From NCBI RefSeq assembly GCF_023914155.1, contig NZ_JAMWYS010000036.1, positions 280,699 to 344,698 of the forward strand: DNA of 64,000 nt. The letters run 5' to 3'. The stretch's first letter is position 1, and every line of letters starts with the position of its first letter. Under the pieces are notes generated by a model, which saw only the letters and a program-made list of their open reading frames with translations, did no database searches and had not been told where the DNA came from. This DNA comes from Solitalea agri. Lineage in GTDB: Bacteria; Bacteroidota; Bacteroidia; Sphingobacteriales; Sphingobacteriaceae. Positions 33,264-41,274 of the stretch are shown piece after piece. Both the position numbers and the translations under genes were made by a program.

Positions 33264-34115
33264 ATGAATTACTCTCTATCTAAACGCGCTCTCGATCTTG
33301 CTATTTCAATAACGGCATGTATACTGCTTATGCCAGTCTTTGTTCTCCTTTCAATTATATTGGCGATTTCTTTAAAAGGAAATCCTTTCTTTGCTCAAAT
33401 TAGACCCGGCAGGTACGAAAAACCTTTTAAAATGTTCAAATTCAGGACAATGAGCAATGCTCGTGGAAAGGATGGTAAACTGCTTCCTGATGATGAAAGA
33501 TTATCTATTATTGGAACTTTTATTAGAAAAACATCTCTCGATGAAACTCCCCAGTTATTCAATGTTATATTAGGTGAAATGAGCATAGTGGGACCTCGTC
33601 CTTTAATGCGGGAATATCTGCTATTTAGTGACGACTCACAAAGATGTAGGCAGGATGTTTTACCGGGTATCACAGGATGGGCTCAGGTAAATGGGAGAAA
33701 CTCCTTAACCTGGGATCAGAAACTTTCCTATGATATTTGGTATGTTAAAAATGCAAGTTTTAAAATCGATATAGAGATTTTATTTAAAACATTTAGAACG
33801 GTGTTTCTTGGGATTGGAATTAACCAACCTGGCTGTGTGACAACAGTTCCACCAACGAAGGCGCCAGTACTAATGAATATCATGGAAGATCTTAATTCAG
33901 AAGTTGTTTACCAGCCTGCAAATACAACCTGGAATAGGTTTTCTAATATTAAGGTAAGATTTAAAGTTGAATTTAAAAGTAACAAAGAATATATACAGAA
34001 TCCGAATTACTCATCTACTTCAATGTTATCAGATATAGATGCTGATATTTTAGATAACCCAATAATAAATGATGATTATAATTCAGTGCGAATGGATAAA
34101 GGATTGCCTAGTTAA
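33264..34115 (+). CDS. Initiating sugar-phosphate transferase (PglC type) with long C-terminal extension
   Basis: Monotopic phosphoglycosyltransferase that moves a sugar-1-phosphate from a UDP-sugar to undecaprenyl phosphate, starting the repeat unit. One hydrophobic re-entrant segment at about 12-37, KMFKFRTM (56-63), the catalytic Asp93-Glu94 in SLDETPQLFN and GPRPLMREY are all present; the core ends near residue 186. Family members of this type have about 200 residues, but this one has 283: the last 95 or so are polar and match nothing I know. The start region carries TTACTCTCT and CTAAACGCGCTC, motifs seen at other starts in the locus. It stands apart from the main operon, 1.6 kb downstream of the beta-helix gene. 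Confidence 0.9.
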   Translation: MNYSLSKRALDLAISITACILLMPVFVLLSIILAISLKGNPFFAQIRPGRYEKPFKMFKFRTMSNARGKDGKLLPDDERLSIIGTFIRKTSLDETPQLFNVILGEMSIVGPRPLMREYLLFSDDSQRCRQDVLPGITGWAQVNGRNSLTWDQKLSYDIWYVKNASFKIDIEILFKTFRTVFLGIGINQPGCVTTVPPTKAPVLMNIMEDLNSEVVYQPANTTWNRFSNIKVRFKVEFKSNKEYIQNPNYSSTSMLSDIDADILDNPIINDDYNSVRMDKGLPS

Positions 34116-34254
34116 TGCCTTTTATGGGAGTATATAAGTAATATAGGTTTATATTATTCATTAGAGTGACTACCAACTAATATTTTACATCGAACTTCAT
34201 TGTATTCTTTATTCTATGCAATGAAGTTCTAGCTTTTTGAAATGCCCTGATAAT

Positions 34255-34290
34255 ACAAAAGGCTGCTCCATCATTGAAACAGCCTTACAA
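34255..34290. terminator. Terminator between convergent genes
   Basis: AAGGCTG at 34259-34265 pairs with CAGCCTT at 34280-34286. On the minus strand a run of T follows the stem, so it mainly serves the acyl-CoA ligase gene; it may also stop transcripts from the sugar transferase gene. Confidence 0.7.
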
Positions 34291-34307
34291 ACACAAAACA
34301 AACTATC

Positions 34308-36086
34308 TTAGACAGCAACTTGCTCAGTTTGAGCATAAATTTTGTCAACAAGTGCTTTATTCTTCTCTAAAATTATTTTACGTTTCAAACTCAGCTTCGG
34401 AGTAAGTTCGCCTCCATCAATCGACCATTCTTTACTTAGCACTTCAAATTTTTTCACTTTTTCCCATTTGCCGAATGTTTCATTGTATTTGTCAATTTCC
34501 TGCTGATATTTAGCAATAACCTCAGGATGTTTAACCATTTCGGCATTGGTAGAACATTGAATATTATTTTTCTCACACCAATCTTTTAGTACTATAAATG
34601 CAGGTACAATTATAGCTGATGGAAAACGCTGATTTTCTCCAATAACCATGATCTGCTCAATAAAAGTTGATTCTTTGAATTTGTTTTCAATAACTTGAGG
34701 GGCTATGTATTTGCCTCCAGCTGTTTTGAACATTTCTTTCTTACGGTCAGTAATTTTAAGGTATTTACCATCAATAATTATCCCAATATCTCCCGTATGA
34801 AACCATCCATTAGTAATAGCTTCGGCTGTTAATTCGGGACGATTATAATATCCTTTCATCACATTTGGCCCTTTACACAAAATTTCACCATCCTCGGCAA
34901 TTTTTACTTCAACACCTTCAATAACTTTACCCACTGTTCCAAAACTATGCCCCCCTGGTTCTAACGTGTTGACAGCAATCACAGGTGAAGTTTCAGTTAA
35001 TCCGTAGCCTTCTAATACAGGTATTCCGGCTCCTGAAAAAACACGGGCAAGACGTTCCTGTAATGCCGCTCCTCCAGAAACTATTGCTTTAACATTTCCA
35101 CCCAATGCCTCTTTCCATTTGGAAAAAATTAGCTTGCGGGCAAGTTTAAGTTGTTGTTCATAAAGCCAGCCATTTTTGCCGTCATGTTCATATTTTAGAC
35201 CCAAATCAAGCGCCCAAAAGAAAAGCTTCTTCTTTGCACCGGCTAAAGCAGAACCTTTGGCGACAATACGATCATATACCTTTTCTAATAATCGGGGAAC
35301 GGTTGAGAAGCAGTCAGGCTTTACTTCCATAAGGTTGGCTGCAATGGTGTCAATGCTTTCGGCATAGTAAATTGAAATGCCTTTTGACATGTACATATAA
35401 ACAACCATTCGTTCAAAAATGTGAGAAAGAGGTAAAAAGCTTAATGCTTTAAGTGTGCCCTCAGGGCATATTTTCTGACAGGATAATACGTTACTGGTTA
35501 AGTTGCTATGAGTTAACATGACACCTTTAGGATTTCCTGTAGTTCCTGAAGTGTAAATTAAGGTAACCAAATCATCTGGAGTAACCATTTCATTCCATTC
35601 TTTCAGAATTGAACGATCTCCTTTTTGCCCTAATTGTTTTACTTGCTCCCAAGAATTTGCCCCAACAACATCGTCGTAAGTGTAAACCGATGTTAATGAT
35701 GGAATTTCTGATCGCACACGCTGAACTTTATCAAAAAGCTCCTGATTAGCTACAAAAAGAATTTTTACCTCGGCATCATTTAAAATAAATTTTAGGTCGT
35801 TTTCTGCAAGGGTAGGATATAGGGGGACATGAGTAGCATCGATCTGAAGGATCGCAAAATCCACAAAGTTCCATTCAGGTCGATTAGGTGACATGTTTGC
35901 TACCCGATCATGTTTACCAATTCCCAATTGCAGTAGACCCAGACTAAGCAGGTCAACATTCTCACGGAATTGTTCTGCTGTGTAGGTTACCCATTTTCCA
36001 TTTCTTTTGCTGGCAAGCACCTCTCTGCCATTATAACGCTCGGGTAAAGTGTTAAGCAGGTCTACGATAGTATTGATTCGCATCAT
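34308..36086 (-). CDS. Long-chain acyl-CoA synthetase (AMP-forming), copy A
   Basis: 592-residue ANL-superfamily enzyme that adenylates long-chain fatty acids and forms their CoA thioesters. The P-loop-like A3 motif LIYTSGTTGNPKGVML, the A5 motif VLEGYGLTETSPVIAVN and the A7/A8 region WFHTGDIG then LKITDRKKEMFKTAGGKYIAPQVIE are intact, and a C-terminal lysine (ELTPKLSLKRKII) closes the active site. No membrane segments; such enzymes work at the inner face of the membrane. It has a promoter at 36227-36257 and lies next to a close paralogue (copy B) on the same strand, 374 bases away. Confidence 0.92.
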   Translation of the reverse strand: MMRINTIVDLLNTLPERYNGREVLASKRNGKWVTYTAEQFRENVDLLSLGLLQLGIGKHDRVANMSPNRPEWNFVDFAILQIDATHVPLYPTLAENDLKFILNDAEVKILFVANQELFDKVQRVRSEIPSLTSVYTYDDVVGANSWEQVKQLGQKGDRSILKEWNEMVTPDDLVTLIYTSGTTGNPKGVMLTHSNLTSNVLSCQKICPEGTLKALSFLPLSHIFERMVVYMYMSKGISIYYAESIDTIAANLMEVKPDCFSTVPRLLEKVYDRIVAKGSALAGAKKKLFFWALDLGLKYEHDGKNGWLYEQQLKLARKLIFSKWKEALGGNVKAIVSGGAALQERLARVFSGAGIPVLEGYGLTETSPVIAVNTLEPGGHSFGTVGKVIEGVEVKIAEDGEILCKGPNVMKGYYNRPELTAEAITNGWFHTGDIGIIIDGKYLKITDRKKEMFKTAGGKYIAPQVIENKFKESTFIEQIMVIGENQRFPSAIIVPAFIVLKDWCEKNNIQCSTNAEMVKHPEVIAKYQQEIDKYNETFGKWEKVKKFEVLSKEWSIDGGELTPKLSLKRKIILEKNKALVDKIYAQTEQVAV

Positions 36087-36226
36087 AAGGTAAGGTTAAG
36101 GTGTGTATTGATTTGAGTTGGCTTTTAAATATTAATACTGAACCTATCGATAAAATTTAAATAATTTAACACCAACAGCAAAATCGTTCGCCTTTATTAA
36201 ACCTTATACCAAAACAGTATTTAGTA

Positions 36227-36257
36227 CAAATATATTTTTATAGATTAAATTTCCAAT
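36227..36257 (-). promoter_or_regulatory. Promoter for acyl-CoA synthetase copy A
   Basis: On the minus strand TTG (36254-36256) is followed after 19 bases by TATATTTG (36227-36234), an exact Bacteroidota -7 box. It lies about 140 bases before the start codon at 36086. Confidence 0.6.
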
Positions 36258-36397
36258 ATGCCAACAAATATTTTTTCTTTTTAGTTTTTAGTTAACTATT
36301 ATTTTGGCATTAGGAATTATTGTAGTAATCTACTTTTAGGCTAAACAAAAAATAAGCCACATGGAATCAAAAAAATGAAGTATAGTTAAGGAAAAAA

Positions 36398-36433
36398 TAA
36401 AGGGAACACATAGCTAGATGTGCTCCCTTTAAA
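36398..36433 (-). terminator. Terminator after acyl-CoA synthetase copy B
   Basis: AAGGGAACACA at 36400-36410 pairs with TGTGCTCCCTT at 36420-36430 with one mismatch; on the minus strand a T-rich run follows. Confidence 0.75.
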
Positions 36434-36460
36434 ATAAATGTTGCTGGCTGTTTTTAAAGC

Positions 36461-38221
36461 TTATTGAGCATATATTCGTTCTATAAGCTCAAGATTTTTA
36501 TTGAAAATTACTTTTCGTTTTAAACTTAACTTGGGTGTCATTTCACCACCGTCGATTGTCCATTCTTTAGGAAGTAGTTCAAACTTTTTCACTTGTTCCC
36601 ATTTTCCGAACACTTTATTGTGTTTGTCAATTTCCGATTGAAACTTAACCAGCACTTCGGGATGTTTGATCATTTCGATATTGGAAGTGTAATTGATCGA
36701 ATGTCGGGAACACCATTCCTTTAGATTGTCAAACGTGGGAACAATAAGCGCGGCTGGAAATCGCTGATTCTCTCCTATTACAAGTACTTGTTCAATAAGC
36801 AATGACTCCTTTAACTTGTTTTCAATGGCTTGAGGGGACACATATTTACCCCCGGCAGTTTTAAACATCTCTTTCTTCCGGTCGGTAATTCTTAAAAAAC
36901 CGTCACGGTCAAGTTCTCCAATATCCTCTGTATGAAACCATCCTTCAGCATCAATAGCTTTCTCGGTCAAGTCTTGGCGTTTATAATATCCTACAAAAAC
37001 ATTAGGACCTTTACACAGGATTTCCCCGTCTTCTGCAATTCTAACCACAACATTATTTATGGGTTTTCCTACAGTATTGAATTTATAATTTTTTGGATCG
37101 AAATGATTTGCTGCTATGACCGGTGAAGTTTCTGTTAAACCATAGCCTTCAAGTACGGTAATTCCTGCCGACATAAATACTTTCGCCAATCGGTTTTGTA
37201 ATGCGGCACCACCCGATACTATTAGTTTAACTTCACCGCCTAAAGCTTCCCGCCACTTGCTGAATATTAGCTTATTTGCAATTTTCAATTGCATTTCATA
37301 CCACCAACCATTTGCTCCATTCAGTTCATATGTCAAACCTAAATTTAACGCCCAGAAAAACAGTTGTTTTTTAACACCGGTAAGTTCTGATCCTTTAATG
37401 GTAATTTTATCATAGATTTTTTCGAGTAATCTAGGGACTGTGGTGAAAAAATGAGGTTTAACTTCCTGCAGATTAGCAGAGATGGCCTCGATACTTTCAG
37501 CATAATAAACACTTATACCTAGATCGATACATAGATAGCCGGCAACGCGTTCAAAAACATGCGATAAAGGCAAAAAGCTTAACGAGCGTTCAACACCAGG
37601 AGGTATAAAATCGTGCAGAGCCCTGATATTGCTTACGATATTTTTATGGCTAAGCATTACGCCTTTGGGAGTTCCCGTGGTGCCCGAAGTGTAAATGATA
37701 GTAAGAATATCATTCTCGGTGATTTGATCTCTACGTCGGTTAATTTCAACCTGATTGATTTCGTTCTCATGGGCGCAAAGCTTTTTCCACGATTCTGCTT
37801 CCTGAACCTCATCATAAGTATAAATAGCTTGTAAAGAAGGAATTTCAGATTTTAGACTGTTGACCTTGTCGTAAATCTCTTTTGTAGAAACAAAAATTAC
37901 CTTAACTTCTGCGTCATTTAAAATAAACCGAATGTCTTGTTCGGCCAAAGTAGGGTATAAGGGAATATGAATAGCCCCAATTTGAGCAATGGAATAATCT
38001 ACAAAATTCCATTCAGGGCGATTAAAAGACATGTTTGCAATCTTGTCGTCTTTGCCGATTCCAAGAGCAATTAAACCGGTGCTCAATCGATTTACATTAT
38101 CTTTAAATTCTTTAGCATTGTATTCTCTCCACCTACCGTTTTCCTTAGCACATAATACGGGCTTTGAAGAATAGCGTTGTTCCAAAGAATCAAACAGTCC
38201 AACAATAGTATTTACATCCAT
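36461..38221 (-). CDS. Long-chain acyl-CoA synthetase (AMP-forming), copy B
   Basis: 586-residue paralogue of the neighbouring enzyme, alike along the whole chain. Key motifs: IIYTSGTTGTPKGVML (A3), VLEGYGLTETSPVIAAN (A5), WFHTEDIGELDRDGFLRITDRKKEMFKTAGGKYVSP (A7-A8; note TED where copy A has TGD) and EMTPKLSLKRKVI near the C-terminus. The Gly-to-Glu change in the TGD motif is the most visible difference and could affect activity. Tandem copies may differ in chain-length preference or regulation. Both are followed by their own terminators, so they are separate transcription units. Confidence 0.9.
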   Translation of the reverse strand: MDVNTIVGLFDSLEQRYSSKPVLCAKENGRWREYNAKEFKDNVNRLSTGLIALGIGKDDKIANMSFNRPEWNFVDYSIAQIGAIHIPLYPTLAEQDIRFILNDAEVKVIFVSTKEIYDKVNSLKSEIPSLQAIYTYDEVQEAESWKKLCAHENEINQVEINRRRDQITENDILTIIYTSGTTGTPKGVMLSHKNIVSNIRALHDFIPPGVERSLSFLPLSHVFERVAGYLCIDLGISVYYAESIEAISANLQEVKPHFFTTVPRLLEKIYDKITIKGSELTGVKKQLFFWALNLGLTYELNGANGWWYEMQLKIANKLIFSKWREALGGEVKLIVSGGAALQNRLAKVFMSAGITVLEGYGLTETSPVIAANHFDPKNYKFNTVGKPINNVVVRIAEDGEILCKGPNVFVGYYKRQDLTEKAIDAEGWFHTEDIGELDRDGFLRITDRKKEMFKTAGGKYVSPQAIENKLKESLLIEQVLVIGENQRFPAALIVPTFDNLKEWCSRHSINYTSNIEMIKHPEVLVKFQSEIDKHNKVFGKWEQVKKFELLPKEWTIDGGEMTPKLSLKRKVIFNKNLELIERIYAQ

Positions 38222-38415
38222 TGGTTAATAATTTATTGCAGAATAAGCGGTTTGGTAACGCTTATATACGAGGTTTATTAATTATAGTATTGGCAAGAAT
38301 ACGATTTTTATAATGATAAATAACTGAACTAAATCATGAAATATTTCTTTTAAATAATATTCTTATCTCAAAAAGCGAATTTTATTCAAAATAAATTAAT
38401 ATGCATGCATAATTA

Positions 38416-38446
38416 TTTGAGATTGTTTTTTCTTTATTTATCTTGC
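38416..38446 (+). promoter_or_regulatory. Promoter for the nitronate monooxygenase gene
   Basis: TTTG at 38416-38419, 19-base spacer, TATCTTGC at 38439-38446 (two mismatches to TAnnTTTG). It lies 48 bases before the ATG. Confidence 0.5.
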
Positions 38447-38494
38447 CACTATAAACCCCAATTCAATTAATAGGTACCGTAAACGCTTGATTAT

Positions 38495-39535
38495 ATGAAG
38501 ATAAGCAATAAAATGACAAAGGAGCTTGAAATTGAATATCCAATTATCATGGCTCCAATGTTTTTGGTTTCCAATGAGGCAATGATGCGAGCTGCAATTT
38601 CGAGCGGAATAATGGGAGTTTTTCCAAGTTTGAACTATAGAAATGAAGGTGAGCTGGCAAAGGTGTTAAGTGACTTACAGAGTTATAAAGAATTAAATCC
38701 AGAATTTACTGGAAATTATGGGGTTAACTTAATTGTTCAGCGTTCAAATCCCTTGTTTGAAAAACACTTAAGGATTTGCGGCGATCATAAAGTGCCATTT
38801 TATATTACCTCTTTGGGAAATCCAAAGCCGGTAATTGAATTGGCTCATTCGTACGGAGGCAAGGTTTATTGTGATGTTACCAATATTGAACATGCAGCCA
38901 AGTGTGCAAGTTTAGGCTGCGATGGATTTATTGCTGTGGGGCAGGGCGCTGGTGGACATGCAGGGCCGAGTCCGCTTCATTTGCTGGTTCCTTCGTTAAA
39001 ACATCATTTTCCAGCTATTCCTGTTATTGCGGCAGGCGGTATTGCCAATGGAGAAGGAATTCTTTCGGCATTAAGTTTAGGGGCACAGGGTGTTTCTATT
39101 GGTACACGCTTTATCAATTCAACAGAAAGTACAGTAAGTAATGCCTATAAGCAGAGTATAATTGATGCTAAAATGGAAGACATAGTGCTAACAGAAAAGT
39201 TATCTGGAACTCCTTGCAACATTATCAATACTCCATATGCTCAAAAAATGGGTTATAAGCAAAACTGGTTCGAAAAATTACTTTCTTCCAATAAAACCAC
39301 TAAGAAATACTTCAAAATGCTGGTTCAGGTAAAAGGCATGAAAAAACTAGAAGCGGCCATTCATCCGAATAATTATAAAACCTTATGGTGTGCAGGTCAG
39401 TCTGTTGAGTTAATCAACGATATTTTACCAACAAGTGAGATTACTAAACGATTAGTAAATGAAGTGGAAGAAGCCCTGATCAATTTACAACATGAGTTTT
39501 CAGGAACCAAAACCACTATCATTAATCAGGAGTAA
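38495..39535 (+). CDS. Nitronate monooxygenase / enoyl-ACP reductase II family flavoprotein
   Basis: 346-residue FMN enzyme with the TIM-barrel of the nitronate monooxygenase family: YPIIMAPMFLVSNEAMMRAAISSGIMG at the start, the phosphate-binding GCDGFIAVGQGAGGHAG, and VIAAGGIANGEGILSALSLGAQGVSIGTRF. The class covers true nitronate monooxygenases and FabK-type reductases, and the substrate cannot be decided here. It shares an operon (20-base gap) with a DUF4442 hotdog protein, which hints at a fatty-acyl-related task, and sits beside two acyl-CoA synthetase genes. Confidence 0.88.
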   Translation: MKISNKMTKELEIEYPIIMAPMFLVSNEAMMRAAISSGIMGVFPSLNYRNEGELAKVLSDLQSYKELNPEFTGNYGVNLIVQRSNPLFEKHLRICGDHKVPFYITSLGNPKPVIELAHSYGGKVYCDVTNIEHAAKCASLGCDGFIAVGQGAGGHAGPSPLHLLVPSLKHHFPAIPVIAAGGIANGEGILSALSLGAQGVSIGTRFINSTESTVSNAYKQSIIDAKMEDIVLTEKLSGTPCNIINTPYAQKMGYKQNWFEKLLSSNKTTKKYFKMLVQVKGMKKLEAAIHPNNYKTLWCAGQSVELINDILPTSEITKRLVNEVEEALINLQHEFSGTKTTIINQE

Positions 39536-39555
39536 AAAATTGAGAAACAGCCAAT

Positions 39556-40062
39556 ATGAAACAATTGAATAGTTTTATCAATAAAGCGAAGAAGTCGTCA
39601 TTTGATCGTTGGATATTAAACCGGATTTTGTGGAGAGCAATCCCCTTTAACAGTCCACATAAATTTGAAATTACGAGTATAACGGAAGACGAAGTAATAA
39701 TTAAAATGCCTTATATCCGTAAAAACATGAATCATATTAAAGGCTTGCATGCCTGTGGGTTGGCCACACTTTGTGAATATGCCTGTGGCTTGCAATTGAT
39801 GAATGTATTGGGGACTACAGATTATCGCATTATTATGAAAGAGTTGCACATGGACTATCATTTTCAGGGCAAAACAGATGTAAATGTGAACTTCAGGTTT
39901 GATACTAAAGATGCCGAATCGATAAATAGTGAGCTGATGTTTAATGATGCGGTTTTCAAGAATTTCGAGTTGCCGGTTTATGATCTACAGAATAACCTTG
40001 TTTGTACTGCAACAGTAAACTGGCAGATAAAAAAATGGGATAAGGTTAAAACTAAAGTTTAG
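39556..40062 (+). CDS. DUF4442 hotdog-fold protein, thioesterase-like
   Basis: 168-residue soluble protein of the DUF4442/PaaI-like hotdog group: IPFNSPHKFEITSITEDEVIIKMPYIRKNMNHIKGLHACGLATLCEYACGLQLM is the typical helix-containing first half, followed by the beta-rich second half. Hotdog enzymes of this kind hydrolyse or bind acyl-CoA or acyl-ACP, but DUF4442 members are largely uncharacterised. Co-transcribed with the flavoprotein upstream and ended by a hairpin terminator. Confidence 0.82.
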   Translation: MKQLNSFINKAKKSSFDRWILNRILWRAIPFNSPHKFEITSITEDEVIIKMPYIRKNMNHIKGLHACGLATLCEYACGLQLMNVLGTTDYRIIMKELHMDYHFQGKTDVNVNFRFDTKDAESINSELMFNDAVFKNFELPVYDLQNNLVCTATVNWQIKKWDKVKTKV

Positions 40063-40083
40063 TCTATAAATTAAACGATAATG

Positions 40084-40124
40084 CCATCGTCTTTCGTTTC
40101 ATACCACGAAAGGCGATTGTTTTA
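40084..40124 (+). terminator. Terminator after the DUF4442 gene
   Basis: ATCGTCTTTCGT at 40086-40097 pairs with ACGAAAGGCGAT at 40105-40116 (one G:U pair), loop of 7 bases, then T-rich sequence. Confidence 0.7.
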
Positions 40125-40224
40125 GACGGCTATTTAAAAAGCAGTAAAATTTGATTAAATTTAATAGGTAACAGTTCCTGCTGTACAAACCAACTTTCTT
40201 TAATAGTCTTATAACTCAAATCAT

Positions 40225-41193
40225 ATGGCTTACGAAAATCACACACCTGTATCTATTGGGTTTACCGGCGATGTAATGATAGGGGGCATGGTAAATGATA
40301 AAATAACTGAAAATGGTTTTTCATATCCATGGGGTGATATGCTTCCATTGTTCAAAGGGACAGATCTTAATTTGGTTAATTTGGAGGCACCACTTACTCA
40401 TTATAATAAACAACAAAAAAGAAAGTCGACTAATTTAAAGGCCGAACCTAATCGAATTCAAACGCTAGTGGAAGCCAGGATTGATGTGGTAAACATCGCC
40501 AATAATCATATTCTTGATTTTTATGAGGAAGGTATGCTTGAAACCATTGACCTTTTAAACAAAGCAGGAATACATCATATAGGAGCCGGAAATAATATGC
40601 AGCAAGCCGCAATGCCTGTAATTGTTTCGAAGAACGGTATTTCAATAGGGCTGTTAGGTTTTACTGATAATGAGCCTTATTGGATGGCAGTTGATAAGCC
40701 TGGAACCAATTATGTGCAGGTAGGCGATATTACGACTATTAAGAATGCAATAGCAGGGATAAAGGATAAGGTTGATATATTGATTTTAAGTATTCACTGG
40801 GGAGATAAAATGAATGATACGCCCCTGCCGGAGTTTGTATCATTTGCTCATAAAATTATCGACGCCGGTGTTGACATTATCCACGGACATGGAGCTCATG
40901 TTTGTCAGGGAGTTGAAATATATAATGGTAAGCTTATTATGTATGACACTGGTGATTTAATAGACGATTACGATTTAAATCCGCAGCTAAAAAATAATCA
41001 AACATGTTTTTTTAACTGCGAAATCGATAAGAACGGAGTAAGGAAAGTAAAACTGATACCTATTGTAATGAAAGATATGCAGGCTCGTATTGCTCGAAAT
41101 TTTGAGCACGAAGATATTCTGGGGCATATGCAGCAACTTTCGGCGGCATTCGGTACAATCATTAATTCAAATGGAGAGGTTTTAGTAAATTGA
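40225..41193 (+). CDS. CapA family protein (poly-gamma-glutamate type metallophosphatase fold)
   Basis: 322-residue protein with the PGA_cap fold, related to metallophosphatases: FTGDVMIGG at the start, LVNLEAPLT, VVNIANNHILDFYEEGMLETIDLLNKAGIHHIGAG, DILILSIHWGDKM and GVDIIHGHGAHVCQGVEIYNGKLIMYDTGDLIDDY carry the conserved Asp, Asn and His residues. No signal peptide is visible, so unlike many CapA proteins it may stay in the cytoplasm. Members act in poly-gamma-glutamate capsule metabolism, but many remain of unknown role. Single gene closed by a strong terminator. Confidence 0.85.
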   Translation: MAYENHTPVSIGFTGDVMIGGMVNDKITENGFSYPWGDMLPLFKGTDLNLVNLEAPLTHYNKQQKRKSTNLKAEPNRIQTLVEARIDVVNIANNHILDFYEEGMLETIDLLNKAGIHHIGAGNNMQQAAMPVIVSKNGISIGLLGFTDNEPYWMAVDKPGTNYVQVGDITTIKNAIAGIKDKVDILILSIHWGDKMNDTPLPEFVSFAHKIIDAGVDIIHGHGAHVCQGVEIYNGKLIMYDTGDLIDDYDLNPQLKNNQTCFFNCEIDKNGVRKVKLIPIVMKDMQARIARNFEHEDILGHMQQLSAAFGTIINSNGEVLVN

Positions 41194-41220
41194 AAATATG
41201 ACTGATGGTAGTTTATTAAA

Positions 41221-41263
41221 ACCAAAGCAGCGGATAAGATTTACTTTATCCGCTGCTTTTTTA
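41221..41263. terminator. Bidirectional terminator
   Basis: AAAGCAGCGGATA at 41224-41236 pairs exactly with TATCCGCTGCTTT at 41247-41259, flanked by A and T runs. It ends the CapA gene (+) and the M61 peptidase gene (-). Confidence 0.92.
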
Positions 41264-41274
41264 GGTAGGAACTG

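Larger units (their letters stand above)
36087..36460 (-). other. Intergenic region between the two acyl-CoA synthetase genes
   Basis: Contains, read on the minus strand, the terminator of copy B (about 36398-36433) and then a promoter for copy A (36227-36257). The remaining sequence is AT-rich without an ORF. Confidence 0.7.

Noticed and set aside
36461..38221. Copy B acyl-CoA synthetase as a pseudogene because of the TED motif
   Set aside because: The frame is intact, full length and has all other motifs, so it is more likely a functional variant.
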